Shown here: in pieces, positions 1 through 11,932 of the stretch
Numbering within the stretch: position 1 is the first letter of the stretch
Layout: each line of letters starts with the position of its first letter
Origin: Notolepis coatsorum
Lineage: Eukaryota > Chordata > Actinopteri > Aulopiformes > Paralepididae
Direction of reading: 5' to 3'
Assembly: GCA_963971535.1 (NCBI GenBank)
Contig: OZ020591.1
Location: 16,354,823-16,418,822, forward strand
Length of the DNA stretch: 64,000 bases
The notes under the pieces: generated by a model
Told to the model about the DNA's origin: nothing
What the model saw: only the letters and a program-made list of their open reading frames with translations
Databases searched by the model: none
Made by a program: the position numbers and the translations under genes

Positions 1-898
1 GGATGTTACCGCCTCTGGTGTTGCAAGTCACATGCTGATAGAAGTCGGGCAATACCTTTCTCAGATTGGCGCTATTGAAATCTCCCAGTACCAAAATGGC
101 GGCGTTAACGTTAGCCACTTGTATTCTATTTACCTCGTCGTGTAGTCTGGAGAGCGCAACCTTGTTGCTGGCTTGCGGTGGAATATACACTCCGACCAGG
201 ACGATCGCCGTTAACTCCCTCGGGAGGAAGAAAGGACGACACTTGATGGTTATATATTCCAGTTCTGGGGAGCAGTGGTTGGATAATTCCTTCACGTTCG
301 TTGGATCACTCCAATTTTTGTTAAACATGAAGGCAATACCTCCTCCACGTTGTTTACCGGACTCTGATGATGTCCGATCCTTTCTATGGATAAAGAAGTG
401 ATCCGCTGGTTGAATTGCGTGATCTGGAACCTCCGGTGTGAGCCATGTTTCGGTGAAGCAAAGGATATTGCAGTCCCTAACGTCTCTTTGATATTGAATC
501 CTTGCTCGGATGTCATCCAGTTTATTGTCTATTGATTGTACATTGGCTAGCAATATACTGGGAAGTGGTGTACGGTGGCGTCTGGATCTCAGCCTGTTTC
601 GGATCCCAGCCCTCTTTCCTCGTCGTCTTTTCCTGGGCTCTGGGAACAAAGGGTCTGGTCCTAGTCTCCGGAGAATTTCTTCAGGCCATTGGTGTGGTTC
701 GGAAAGCTGATCCAGCGAGTAATCCAGTTGGTAAGTTTCCCGTAATCCAATGTCTATGAGTGACTGACGGTCATATACATTAAATGCACCAACAGTTGGT
801 ACGCACAAAACTCTAAAAACTATAAATATTAACAAAAGTAAACACAGTATCGACGGAGCGAACAGAGAGGCAGCCGATCGGGGCGGCGCCATCATCAT
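1..898 (-). CDS. Non-LTR retrotransposon ORF, N-terminus and apurinic-type endonuclease domain (partial)
   Basis: Reading the minus strand from an ATG at 898 (three ATGs in a row, 898-890), an open frame runs off the left edge of the window. It begins with a hydrophobic stretch, then a basic RKRRRGKR patch, then the endonuclease. Readable endonuclease motifs are ILLANVQSIDNK, CNILCFTETWLTP, GGGIAFMF, VYIPPQ and VLGDFNSANL. These match the metal-binding Asn, Glu and GDFN motifs of APE-type endonucleases in L2/CR1-like LINEs. In that family the enzyme nicks target DNA to prime reverse transcription. The His motif and the reverse transcriptase would lie beyond base 1. No stop is visible in this 298-codon stretch, so it may be fairly young. 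The clade is inferred from general similarity to fish LINEs. Confidence 0.8.
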   Translation of the reverse strand, partial: MMMAPPRSAASLFAPSILCLLLLIFIVFRVLCVPTVGAFNVYDRQSLIDIGLRETYQLDYSLDQLSEPHQWPEEILRRLGPDPLFPEPRKRRRGKRAGIRNRLRSRRHRTPLPSILLANVQSIDNKLDDIRARIQYQRDVRDCNILCFTETWLTPEVPDHAIQPADHFFIHRKDRTSSESGKQRGGGIAFMFNKNWSDPTNVKELSNHCSPELEYITIKCRPFFLPRELTAIVLVGVYIPPQASNKVALSRLHDEVNRIQVANVNAAILVLGDFNSANLRKVLPDFYQHVTCNTRGGNI

Positions 899-2145
899 CG
901 CGATTTGGAATAAAATTGAGGAGAACTTTAATCCCTGGGTATTAATCAAACAACACGGGAAAAGGCAGTCATATTCCAGCACGGTCTTTATTAGTGTTTG
1001 CGCTGCCCAGGCAGCAATGGTTAATAGATATCATATCCGACATCACCGTAAGTGTACACGTCTGTCAGCCTGTCTCATAACACGCTTCCCTCGGCTTAGT
1101 CCATTTTTCCACATTTCATGGGGGTATTCCATTACCGTATATGGTTAATCGGGGCGGTTCTGGTATGCAAATACTTAAAACAGTGCACGAGCTCAAACGT
1201 AGGATCAAAGTCATATTCATCATGACAGGTGTGCGTAGAACCTGCGTACGCACGTGTGGTGAATCCCGTTTTTTCTGTGCGTGCACTGATTCTACATTTT
1301 GTGCTTACGTGTGGAAATAGAACATTTTCTACGCCACGTTGATGAATGAGGGCCCTGGGCCCTGGGCCCTCATTCACCTAGTGTGGGTCATATGTGTCAC
1401 CTGGCAGCGCTAGTGACCACAACTCGGCCCGCCCCCTTCTCGGCTAGACGTTCTAGAGTTTTTTTTTTTTTTTATGTGTGTTTTTTTCTTTTCTTCATAT
1501 TATTATAAATTGAATGTATAAGTACTTGTTTACTATAAAAACGAACAGTTAGAATATCTAAAATAGTGTCAATCCTGTGTTTAAATTTAGGTTGTTCACG
1601 GACTTTATTTCAATGAAACGGGGGAGTAATTACTGTATTTGCATGTGAATCAAGCCCGCAGAGATTTACATTGGGGGAGTGTTTGAAGCGACGCACTGGC
1701 TGTCTGTTTACACTTTCAATGGGATTATCATCAGGTTGCACTCTGGATCAGAAAGAGATGAATGCATTGGATCTAATGAACGAGTACAGGAACTTTGTTA
1801 AACCAGTTGATTCAGTCTCTGCTCACTGGTGAAAACACCGCGCTATTCAACGGAATTAACTATGAGATCGGTCGAGATGCGTCTGCATGGGTAAGTTTAA
1901 GAATGTTTGTTTATGTTTACAGTAGCATGTTTACAATTCCGCATCTTTGATAAAACTACACCAAGTTTTTCTGCCGACCACAAGTCCAACCATGTCACGT
2001 TTATTGTGTTATTACGACGAGCTCATGCTACATTAACGTTAGCGTTAGCTAGCTAGCTAGCCACACAGCCATGTAAGTTAAAGTTGCTAACGTTATATTT
2101 ATAGCTATTGTTTCAGATAGCAAGGTGGAGAGCTACATAACATGC
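899..2145. other. Unassigned DNA with no recognised gene
   Basis: I see no coding region. The segment holds a GGGCCC-rich short direct repeat and palindrome at about 1350-1371, a 15-base T run near 1459, and AT-rich sequence. Repeated GTTAGC and GCTAGC words near 2035-2065 are common in fish non-coding DNA. Confidence 0.4.
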
Positions 2146-2925
2146 ACAGTGTGTATGTGTAACTAGGAGGGATATGAGGACTGTGTGTATGTGTAACTAG
2201 GAGGGATATGAGGACAGTGTGTATGTGTCACTAGGAGGGATATGAGCACAGTGTGTATGTGTAACTAGGAGGGATATGAGGACAGTGTGTATGTGTAACT
2301 AGGAGGGATATGAGCACAGTGTGTATGTGTAACTAGGAGGGATATGAGGACAGTGTGTATGTGTAACTAGGAGGGATATGAGGACAGTGTGTATGTGTAA
2401 CTAGGAGGGATATGAGGACTGTGTGTATGTGTAACTAGGAGGGATATGAGGACAGTGTGTATGTGTCACTAGGAGGGATATGAGGACTGTGTGTATGTGT
2501 AACTAGGAGGGATATGAGCACAGTGTGTATGTGTAACTAGGAGGGATATGAGGACTGTGTGTATGTGTAACTAGGAGGGATATGAGCACAGTGTGTATGT
2601 GTAACTAGGAGGGATATGAGGACTGTGTGTATGTGTAACTAGGAGGGATATGAGCACAGTGTGTATGTGTAACTAGGAGGGATATGAGGACAGTGTGTAT
2701 GTGTAACTAGGAGGGATATGAGGACTGTGTGTATGTGTAACTAGGAGGGATGAGGACAGTGTGTATGTGTCACTAGGAGGGATATGAGGACTGTGTGTAT
2801 GTGTCACTAGGAGGGATATGAGGACTGTGTGTATATGTAACTAGGAGGGATATGAGGACTGTGTGTATGTGTAACTAGGAGGGATATGAGGACTGTGTGT
2901 ATGTGTCACTAGGAGGGATATGAGC

Positions 2926-2956
<31 letters not shown>

Positions 2957-2976
2957 CTAGGAGGGATATGAGCACT
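2146..2976. repeat. 34-bp minisatellite array, about 23-24 copies
   Basis: A 34-bp unit built from ACAGTGTGTATGTGTAAC followed by TAGGAGGGATATGAGG repeats head to tail. Units differ mainly at GACAGT/GACTGT/GCACAGT and at GTAACT/GTCACT. Near 2931-2952 and 2978-3008 the GTGTGTAT core has expanded into pure (GT)n. Further degenerate copies reappear at 3168-3300. Short ORFs across the array are repeat artefacts. Confidence 0.95.
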
Positions 2977-3007
2977 GTGTGTGTGTGTATGTGTGTGTGT
3001 GTGTGTG

Positions 3008-3161
3008 TAGTTTAAGATGCTGCATCACCTCTTAACCACTGAGTCCAGATAGTTTAAGATGCTGCATCACCTCTTAACCACTGAGTCCAGATAGTTTAAG
3101 ATGCTGCATCACCTCTTAACCACTGAGTCCAGATAGTTTAAGATGCTCATCACCTCATGAC
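3008..3161. repeat. 42-bp tandem repeat, 3.5-4 copies
   Basis: Units starting TAGTTTAAGATGCTGCATCA begin at 3008, 3050, 3092 and 3134. The last loses a few bases (GATGCTCATCACC). The array sits between two blocks of the 34-bp minisatellite. Confidence 0.9.
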
Positions 3162-3360
3162 ATGAGGACCGTGCGTATGTGTAACTAGGAGGGACATGAG
3201 GACCGTGTGTGTGTGTGTGTGTGTGTGTAACTAGGAGGGATATGAGCACTGTGTGTGTGTAACTAGGAGGGATATGAGGACTGTGTGTATGTGTAACTGT
3301 GACACTGACATCCATCACTTCAATCATACATTATTTTATTATTTATGCATCAGAGAATGG

Positions 3361-3880
3361 CCCATGCCACTGAGTGAGGACTTTGTTGCTTTTTCTCGTT
3401 GTGACATAGATTTAACAATAATTCTGCTTGCAGCTTGATGTGTGTATGTGTAACTACCCCCCACCCCACCTCATACAATGTACAGTTTCTTCATCAAATA
3501 CTCTCTTCTTCTTTTTTAACTCTTAGCATATCAGGTAAGTGTGTGTGTAAGCAGCTTGCAGAGCTACATAACATTAGGCCCATGCCACTGAGTGAGGACT
3601 TTGTTGCTTTTTCTCGTTGTGACATAGATTTAACAATAATTCTGCTTGCAGCTTGATGTGTGTATGTGTAACTACCCCCCACCCCACCTCATACAATGTA
3701 CAGTTTCTTCATCAAATACTCTATTCTTCTTTTTTAACTCTTAGCATATCAGGTAAGTGTGTGTGTAAGCAGCTTGCAGAGCTACATAACATTAGGCCCA
3801 TGTCACTGAGTGAGGACTTTGTTGCTTTTTCTCGTTGTGACATAGATTTAACAATAATTCTGGTGTCAAAGCAGCATGGG
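3361..3880. repeat. 218-bp tandem repeat, about 2.4 copies
   Basis: Near-identical units begin with CCCATGCCACTGAGTGAGG at 3361, 3579 and 3797, a period of 218 bp. The third copy ends after TAACAATAATTCTG and is followed by a G run at about 3880. Each unit contains a smaller GTGTGTAAGCAGC segment. The 60-100 codon ORFs here are copies of one another and show no protein family. Confidence 0.93.
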
Positions 3881-3899
3881 GGGGGGGGGGTACATAGCT

Positions 3900-5305
3900 T
3901 CACAGTCCTATACAGTCCAGATAGGGGGTCCTGGAGAGACAGGGGTCCTGAGGAGAGAGAACTCTGATGGCAGCACTTAATTATGTTAATGTTATTCAGG
4001 TGAGGGGCGTTGCTGGAGGGGGTTTTGTTGACGCCCAGTTGAAACGGTCTGAAGTGTGAAAAGTAGCCTTCCTTTGAGAAGCCTTTTCACCCCTTAAGTA
4101 TTCTAGAACACAGCCAGTTTTAGAAGTTATAATTGAGCACATCGTGTTCAAAACATTCTCAGATTTCAACATATGACACATCATTTGAAAGCTTAGATTC
4201 TGTACTTTAGCAATCTGGAATAATCTGAAAAATTGAAATGTAGAGATCTGGCACAAAGCGCTGTGAGGTGACACATATGATCATCAGAGCAGTTTATATG
4301 GAACACGTTAGAAAATAACGCTGGATCTTACCGTATCTTCCTCGCGCCGTTGGACGGTCAGCTTGGAGTAGACAGTTTTCGATTATGGGATGTTGATCTA
4401 GATTAACCATTTCCAGGTTGTATAATACTATATACGTCCAAATAACGTTGTTTATTGAGTTAGGGCGAGCGATTGATTATCCAGTGTGTCAAGATGGAGT
4501 CCGGCTAACGATCGCGAGTGCCCGGACGAAATATGGATGAGCACTTCCTGTTTGGCGCGTCACTTCCTGTTGGCCGATCTGCCGATCGGCCACCAGATGG
4601 CGCTCTTGAACCGTTAAGAGAGTTGAGTGGAGATCAGCAGTATATCTCAGGTCCCCGGAGAAGAAATATGATTTCAATCACAGATTTTTGAAATATTGAT
4701 ATCAAAGACGTGTTACGGCGTCTTCGGCAGAATGAGCATGGCGGGCAATGACGAGTTACGGCGTTTCCGGCGATTAAAGTGTTAAGCAAGACAGCCAAGA
4801 ACAAGACTAGGTAAGCCTAGTTAAGCAAGACCCAGCCAAGAACGAGACTAGGCAAGCAATTATTACCATTTTTTTAATACAGTATATCTATATTTTTATC
4901 ATGTAAAAGTTTATATATAAAATCTGCAAATGGATTATGCAAAACAACTCCCAATGTAATAGTTTCTTCCCCATCTTACCACTGACAATCTCTTGAGCGG
5001 GATTTCCAAGAGTCTTGTCTGTAGTTTAGCTCCACTCTTCTCTCCAAGCTCCTCATAACCTTGAATTACAAACCAGTCTGTGTCCTTTTCTGAAACTGAG
5101 AAAACAGTAATATTTTTATTTGTTTATTAAAAAAGATCCCCATTAGCTGATGCCAATGGCACCAGCTAGTCTTCCTGGGGTCCGAAGTCCCACATATCAA
5201 TATATACACATACAAATATACATACACACACATATATACATGTATACACTACATGTGTACACATACGAGCACACATACATACAAATTATTCAGTATATTA
5301 TATAC
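3900..5305. other. Unassigned non-coding DNA with degraded repeat remnants
   Basis: No protein family is recognisable. Around 4080-4330 the sequence resembles the non-autonomous elements near 6200-6430 and 8711-9010 in style but not base for base. About 5110-5200 (GATCCCCATTAGCTGATGCC and CTTCCTGGGGTCC) resembles a LINE 3' end. It is followed by an (AC/AT)-rich microsatellite at 5200-5280. Confidence 0.35.
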
Positions 5306-5480
5306 TAGGGGTGGAACAATACGCATTTGAACAGTGTACCGTACGGTACGACCCCCACGGTTCGGGGCGTCTGTGTATCGTACGGTTCAGGGGATGCGCA
5401 AAAAGAATTTAAAACTTCATTTGGCATGGAGCCGGGAGAGCAGCAGCACTGCAGCCAGGTGCTAGTCAGTTTGTGTAAAA
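5306..5480. mobile_element. Probable hAT transposon terminus (fragment)
   Basis: The segment starts TAGGGGTGGAACAATACGC and continues with repeated CGTACGGTAC words. This layout is shared with the other TAGGG-ended hATs in this window, where a terminal TAGGGGTGG is followed by short sub-terminal repeats. I did not find the partner terminus or a TSD. Confidence 0.4.
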
Positions 5481-7271
5481 ATGGCAAGCACAATATAAAT
5501 CAATCTTCATTACGACTTTCAAAACATAGCCATTAACATTACATAGGCCTACACACATCTTAACATAGCGTTAGCAGTTTGTACAACACAACGCATGCAT
5601 GTTGAACTATGGTAGCCCGCCAGCAATGTTATCGTAGCTACTAGCTAGCAGAGGAGAAAATGGGAGTCTGAGAGGCGGGGTGTTTAAAGACAATGATAGA
5701 CGTTTATTCAACATCCAAGAAGGCTAACATACAACTGTGTTTTACTAACTCCAACCGGGACTATTGCCGCTATTTCACTGCATGCCATCACCTCCTAACG
5801 TTACCGGAGCTGATAACGTTGACTGAGCTGAAGGTCCGTGACACTTAAATGTCCGTGGGGACCCGCCAACGGCATAGATAGTTCCAACTCACTGAATTAC
5901 GTAAGCAACCACAGTTGCACTCAATATTTAAATAATGTAGACAGATAATGTACGTATTTTAAAAATAGAATGAACAGAGCAGTGTGGTTTTGAAACAGTA
6001 CAGTGTGTGTGTGTTAGTTTGATGTATGCTGCAGTTTATATTGATGGCCTTCTAATTTGTTTATTTATTTATTTTAAATAACTGACACTTTTCCCTTTGA
6101 TAAGAAATCCAGCCATATTCCTATCATTGTATTTCAAATACTGCACTTTAATTTCAAGCAGAAAACTAATCTTTCCATTAAGAACTGACAATCAGGGAAT
6201 TTAAACATTGTTGACATTGTTTTTTTGTGTTTATATTAACTAAAGGGCTATTATCGCGTCTTTTCCTGGGATTACTAGAAATCACCCAAACTATACTCGT
6301 ATTCAAAACGGTATAAAACGGAAATGTACAGATGAGAAAACAATCCGTTTTGTACATGTTAGACCCATAGCTATAATTTAAGATATATTTTAAGCACTCG
6401 CAAATCTCGCAGTCCCCCCTGAAGGATGTCAAGGTTTTTCAAAGTGTATATAATGTAAAATATTGGTGGATGACAGCTATAGCCATCTCAGAGAAGGAAG
6501 ACAACAGAGAGTGTGTGTGTTAGGAGCTGACTAATCCCAGCAGATGAGGCTGTGCTGTTATCATCAACAGCTGATAACCACAGCGTTTGTTTGGGGAAAT
6601 TAATATCAACAATGCCGTTGCTATAGTGATCTGGGTCAAATAGCTGTGGTCAAAGACAGCGTGTCACATAGCAACAAGAAGAGGGGCCGGGCCTGTCATT
6701 GCTATGGCGAAGATAATATAATGTGAGTTTTCTTCCGGGTAAGGTTAGACTGAGATACGAACCACACAGAAGAGAAGAAGCTTGATCAGAGACTTTGAAA
6801 TGATCCCCCCCCCCTCCCCTCACGGGGAAAGGGAGGGGAGGACTGACGTGGCACGACCATAGAGAAGGCTTTTGGAATAACAGCTAGGCCGTGACGATCA
6901 CTTAGCGGGGTGAAAGGAGAAATCAATTAGGATAATGAATTTAGTTTCTGCCCAAGACTTTAAGGACAATTACACAATTGGTTTCCATCTAATTACGAGG
7001 TTGTTTATGGAATAAACAACATTTGTCGAAGAAAGGTATCACGCTGTCTGTGTTGAATTCTTATGATTACGGATTGCATTAAAGGGGAATGACAAAGATT
7101 ACACAGCCAGTATGAGAAGACGTCGGAAAGAGAAATAAACACAACGCAGAAACTACACGAACACAGATGAAGAGGTGATAAGTGGCTGATTATGATCAAA
7201 TCCAACACCCAATTGATTAAAGCGGTGGCGTTCTAGACCTATATCGGGCATATCGCTCCGGCGCTGAATGG
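5481..7271. other. Non-coding DNA with no recognised gene
   Basis: There is no convincing coding region. Around 6200-6430 there is a non-autonomous element-like stretch (TATAAAACGGAAATG and AACAATCCGTTTTG) similar in words to the long-inverted-repeat element at 8711-10406. A C run lies at 6807-6818. Confidence 0.35.
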
Positions 7272-7279
7272 GTTAAAAT

Positions 7280-7645
7280 TAGGGATGCTCGATATTGGCT
7301 TTTTTACCGATACCGATATACCGATATTGTCCAACTCTTAATTTCCGATACCGATATCAACCGATATATGCAGGGTTTCCTCCCCCAAAAAATTGAATAA
7401 TTTCAGGTAATTAACATTACATATCTCTTGTTGTGGAATTAACACAACATTATGCATACTTTTGACAATAAATAAAATCAGAATTTGTTCTTACTTGCTT
7501 GCCTGGGTAAAAAAATGTTATAGAAATGTAAAAAATTAAAAAATATATCTATATTTTTAAATCGATACCGATATTTTCCGATATCACATTTTAATGCCGA
7601 TATCGTCCGATAATATCGGTAGGCCGATAATATCGGACATCCCTA
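7280..7645. mobile_element. 366-bp non-autonomous hAT (MITE) with 8-bp TSD
   Basis: The ends are TAGGGATGCTCGATATTGG on the left and, as reverse complement, TAGGGATGTCCGATATTAT on the right. The identical octamer GTTAAAAT flanks both sides at 7272-7279 and 7646-7653. An 8-bp TSD with TAGGG termini is typical of hAT transposons. The ends carry clusters of CCGATA/TATCGG motifs that could be sub-terminal transposase sites. No coding capacity is present, so it must have been moved in trans. Confidence 0.92.
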
Positions 7646-7653
7646 GTTAAAAT

Positions 7654-8710
7654 GTGTAAAAAATATAAATATATTTATTTTGTTTTACTCTCTTGTTAGC
7701 TTTTATGTTCTTTTACAATGTAGTGCGTTGGGATTTGCTCCACAACTATAAAGCACCCTACAAATTAAATATATTATTATTGTATTATTAAAGCTAGTGC
7801 TCTGGTCATGCATCCACTCAATTCATAGAAAATACAGCATCAGGCTATTCTAAAAGTATTGATACTAATACCGATACTAATAAAAAGAGTATTGAACCGT
7901 TTTTAACAGCTGGGTATCGAGATACGTTTCTAGTATCTGTACCATGCAACACTAGTAAATACATGTGCATGTGCAGTAATATAGATTATACAATTGAGGA
8001 TGTAATATATTATTGAGATGCATCGTAGACAGCTGAATTGTAATGGAATCAAATCGTGAAGCCAGTGAAGATTCACAGCTCTATTAGACATGCTGCCATT
8101 GTAATACACTTTGTCTTCTACATGATGAATAACTTTTCATGAATGAGATGGCACTTTGTGCAAATCCATAGCATTCCAATTAAGTTATGGTGCCACACTT
8201 TTTAAACTAAATATTTGAAATTCTAATTCTTGTATATAATTTAGACTTAATAATGTTTTCCTGTCCCACGTCATTCTCACCTTCCTCTTTTTCACTTTCT
8301 GCCTCCTCTTCCTCTTCTTTACCTCTTTCATCTTCTGAGTTTTCACCCACCCCCTCCCTTCTCTTCTTCGGCTGCAAGTCCACTATGTGAGCTCCAGTCT
8401 TCATCGCTCTCATCGTCTGCTTCCACATCCTCCTCCGACGACTCTGAACAGTAAAAAGATATACAACCAATGTATCAAGGAAGAACACTGCAACAAGCCA
8501 GCAAAATACTATATCTGTGTTGAGGAAAATACTATATATCTATGTTGAGGAAAATACGTAAGGAGTCTATGTTACCAGACTTGGGGTAATCGGAGCTGTA
8601 TTCGCTGAGATAACAGCATGTCCCCTATGTGTGATGTGGCTGTTTGGCTGTGATCGCTGATGAGGAAATAAGAGAATCGATTTTTCAGCTTGCGTCTATA
8701 GCGTGCATAC
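7654..8710. other. Non-coding DNA; possible degraded acidic transposase N-terminus near 8250-8450
   Basis: The minus strand at about 8250-8450 has an acidic, serine-rich reading (SSEEDVEADDESDEDW) in one frame and a basic then Glu-rich reading in another. The acidic frame resembles N-termini of piggyBac-like transposases. It stops after about 35 residues and nothing else of such a protein is visible, so it is not called as a gene. Terms such as GATACTAATACCGATACT near 7859 look like another hAT end. Confidence 0.3.
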
Positions 8711-10406
8711 GTACACATATACTATCGATAATCTAGCGTTTATTTGAAAACGATGCATAAATAGGCCGAAGAATTACAACGTTTTTGTGTATTCTAGAAT
8801 ATTCCAGTAAATGTCTTTTATCACGGAATCTTTATATTTTCCTTGAAAACGAGGGCTTTTCAAAATGCTATAAAACGAAAATGAACCGTTAAAAAAACAA
8901 TCCGTTTCTACAATGTTGACTGCAAACGAGTCATTGATAAGCGACGGGCAGATTAGACACAGCCATAATTTAAAACATAGATTAGGCGTTTTTAACGCTA
9001 ACATTGAAGTGGGTGGCGGCATTCAAGGAGGTTCCGGGGCACCGAGCTCCGGCACGGAAAGTGTTAATAAACTGTGTTACTTGAACAATTTTCACTGTGC
9101 TCCTAAATTTCTTTGTGCTCCTAAATTTTTATTTAGATTTTATTTATTAACATTTTATTTAGGAGCACATGTGCTTCTTGGGAAAAAGGTTAGCGTAGAG
9201 CCCTATATATGGAGACATTAACATTTCGTTATCAAACATAGGGACGAAGACTGTAAAAAAAGTCTCAAGGATGTTTTATAATCTTTGTTAATTTATCATA
9301 AAAATTGTGCCCCCGAAATACAAAAAAAAGCCCCCGAAAATCAATTAAGGGGGGCAAAAAAAGCACTGGAATTTTTTATTTATTTCTAACCCTGCCACCA
9401 GCACACCTGATTCAACTAATAAAGGGCTAGTTAAGTAGGACGTCCCACATTAACCTACGTGGACGTACTCAGGAGAGATGCGGGAACAGAATGCACCGGC
9501 GAGCTAGGATCGGGATGACTGGAAGCACCGATGGAGGGCCCGTCCGAGGACGACCTAGATAGATAAGTTGAATCAGGTGTGCTGGTGGTGGAATTTAACA
9601 AATACATTGAACGGCTGGGGTGCTTCGAGGAGAGGATTGGGAAGCACTAGTCTAGTCGATTTTGTGTTTTGAGCACAAAGTTCATCATAGATCTAGCCTC
9701 TTTATTTTGCTCTCAAAGTGCACCAGATTGATAATAATAGGATCGGTCTCTAATTCTTATATTGGCGCATTCTTCCAATTCTCCTCTCACAATATTCACC
9801 CTCACTGAACGGAGTCATCTGAAAATGTGCATATCTGTGATGTCAGAGATTTCTCAGCTGCATATTAATGTGGCAGTTGGTGTGGCAGTTGGCACCAGGC
9901 CACACAGTGGTTGGAGCCCAGCCTCAAAACGGCTTAAGATCTTGAGGTAGAAAAATGCTGTTTTTGAGTACTGAATTTTTCTGAAAAAGTCCTTACAGAG
10001 GTGTTCCATAGACTCACAGGAATTGTGTAAAAGTACCCAAATAGTGAAAGAAAATGTAAAATAGTTCCCCTTTAACACTTTCACTGCCCAAGTGTAATTT
10101 CTTATTAGTCCCTTGAATGCCCAGGGTCACTTCAATGTTAGCGTTAATATCGCCTAATCTATGTTTTAAAATATGGCTATGTGTCTAATCTGCCCGTCGC
10201 TTATCAAAGACTCATTTTCCAGTCAACATTGTCAAAGCAGATTGTTTTTTGTCGCTTCATTTCCGTTTTCTACCCGTTTTCACGGAAAAAACAACACATT
10301 CCATGATAATCGCCTTTTACTGGAATATTCTAGAATGTTGTCATTGTTCGGCCATGTCATGAATCGTTTTGAAATAAACGCTAGATTATCGATAGTATAT
10401 GTGTAC
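8711..10406. mobile_element. DNA transposon with ~300-bp terminal inverted repeats, non-autonomous
   Basis: The left arm (8711 to about 9010) and right arm (about 10130-10406) are inverted copies of one another. Shared words include GTACACATATACTATCGATA, ATTCTAGAATATTCCAGTAA, GATAAGCGACGGGCAGATTA and AACGCTAACATTGAAGTG. The arms differ by scattered substitutions and small indels. The interior has no transposase; it contains a hairpin repeat at 9395-9588 and unassigned DNA. I could not define a TSD because another element abuts the right end at 10407. The superfamily is undetermined. Confidence 0.78.
9395..9588. repeat. Inverted-repeat hairpin with CACACCTGATTCAAC arms
   Basis: The arm CCACCAGCACACCTGATTCA at 9395-9414 is mirrored by the sequence ending AATCAGGTGTGCTGGTGG at 9588. 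About 150 bp lie between the arms. It sits inside the long-inverted-repeat element and is probably a small nested foldback or MITE. Confidence 0.7.
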
Positions 10407-10617
10407 TAGGCTTGGGCGGTATCATTTTTCTCATACAGTCAGACTTTCATTTTCATCAGCAGGGGGGGGGGGGGAGCGGAGCTAAGTTAAGTTAACAATA
10501 TACTCGTTATCACCATACATAACGCTTATATTGAAACACGTTGCCATTAGGGCCGTTCTTTCAACCTAAAAGTGCACTCTCTTCAACCTCAAGCCTAGAT
10601 TCCTTAGCGACCCGTGC
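10407..10617 (+). mobile_element. Terminal fragment of the hAT-C family
   Basis: The sequence TAGGCTTGGGCGGTATC followed by a CATCAGC and G-run segment matches the start of hAT-C at 18110. The part after TCACCATACATAACGCTT at 10512 matches hAT-C DNA just outside its solo LTR (19601 onward), including TTAGGGCCGTTCTTT. It therefore looks like a copy of the family without the LTR insertion. It ends near 10595 (CAAGCCTA) or is cut by the next element. No matching TSD is seen. Confidence 0.65.
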
Positions 10618-11559
10618 AGGGGGCGAAACTAGAGCCTGCCAAGCGCCATTGGCGGGCAGTTTTTACGTTTGGCGCCTCCCACTGAGAGGTCTGCCCGCCG
10701 TGTGGCGGGCAATAATAGTCATGTGAAAACCGAAAATCATGATCCAATTCTTAGCGCAGTTCTCACTCGCTGTCTCAGCACAGACATGCAGCACACCGCG
10801 CACTGCTACTCCTACCCTTCCCGCACCTGTTTCTGTATGCTGCATGTAAACAGAGGCTATTGCCTCGGACAGTCACTGTGATGTTAGTCTAGTCAGAGGG
10901 ACCTCCGTGAGCTAATGTTAGCTACTGTTACAAAATGACCCAGTCAACTATTCACTTTTAGTTTAATACATGAGGCATTGTGTAACGTTATCCAGCCGGC
11001 TAGCTACTGATAGCTCCCGACATCAACAACTGCTCCAGCAAGTGTCCAGTGCATAATACCTCCGTTGGCTAGGTAGTTCATGTTAGCCCACGTTAGCTCA
11101 CTAGTCACTACGAAATGTCCCAGTAAACTAATAGTTCAGAGGCGTTGTCCCAACGCCATCCAGCAGTAGCTACAGATAGCTCCTGACATCAATGTCCTAC
11201 AACATGCGTATTCGAACCCCTGGCTTACATCGCATGAGGGCTGCTGAATAGGGTCCAGCTGCAGCGCAGGAGAATCCTTTCATGCTGAATGTAGAGTTTA
11301 GGGTTTAGCTGCAGCGCCGGAGAATCCTTGCTGGAGCTGGAGGCCACTCGAGTATACACAGACAGTGGAGCTGTTTGCAGACAGCGAGGTGGCGATGTCT
11401 CGCAGATAATTCAACTACAAGTATGATTATATAATATATATATATTTTATTAAAAAAAATTATATAAAATAATTATTATAATTTTTTTAATCAAAAGAAA
11501 GTTGGCAGGTAAGAAATGCTTGGCGGGTAGATTATTCCCATCTACCCGCCACTGGCCGG
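10618..11559 (-). mobile_element. hAT-D family element, truncated by hAT-A
   Basis: It begins with terminus CAGGGGGCGAAACTAG. The segment at about 10960-11040 (AGGCATTGTGTAACGTTATC, GGCTAGCTACTGATAGCTCC) is the reverse complement of the DNA flanking the ERV at 29540 and 40867. It therefore shows what that site looked like without the provirus. The opposite end stops at CCACTGGCCGG (11559), where hAT-A begins. The missing terminus (TGAGTCAAAAAGTTAATTTC) is seen in the copy ending at 42044. Confidence 0.75.
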
Positions 11560-11932
11560 TAGGGATGGGAATCGGGAACCGGTTCCTAATTGTCCGATGC
11601 CTGGAATCGCGTGACTCTAGAGCTGCCGCGGTTATCGCATTACCGCGGTATCGCTGTTACGTCACGCCCACCGCAGCGTTTAACTGAATACCGCATCACC
11701 GCTGTTTTTTATTTAATTTAAAATGTTTATAATAATTATTATTATTATATATTATTATTATTATTATTATTATAATATATTATTATATTGTTATAATTGT
11801 GTATAACCTATTTTCTTCACGCCATGTGATGTGGAGTGGAAGTTTCCACTCGCAGTTGCGCAGTTAACATTCTGATCGAAACCCATGTGCGTTGCTGCTA
11901 TACTGAAAGTGAAATCAACTCAAAAGGTAAAC

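Noticed and set aside
2146-3880. Possible CRISPR-like array
   Set aside because: The units are directly tandem without unique spacers, and the genome is eukaryotic.
8207-8488. 93-codon acidic/basic minus-strand ORF as a host gene exon
   Set aside because: It is low complexity and has no neighbouring exons. An equally plausible acidic frame hints at a decayed transposase, but neither is supported.
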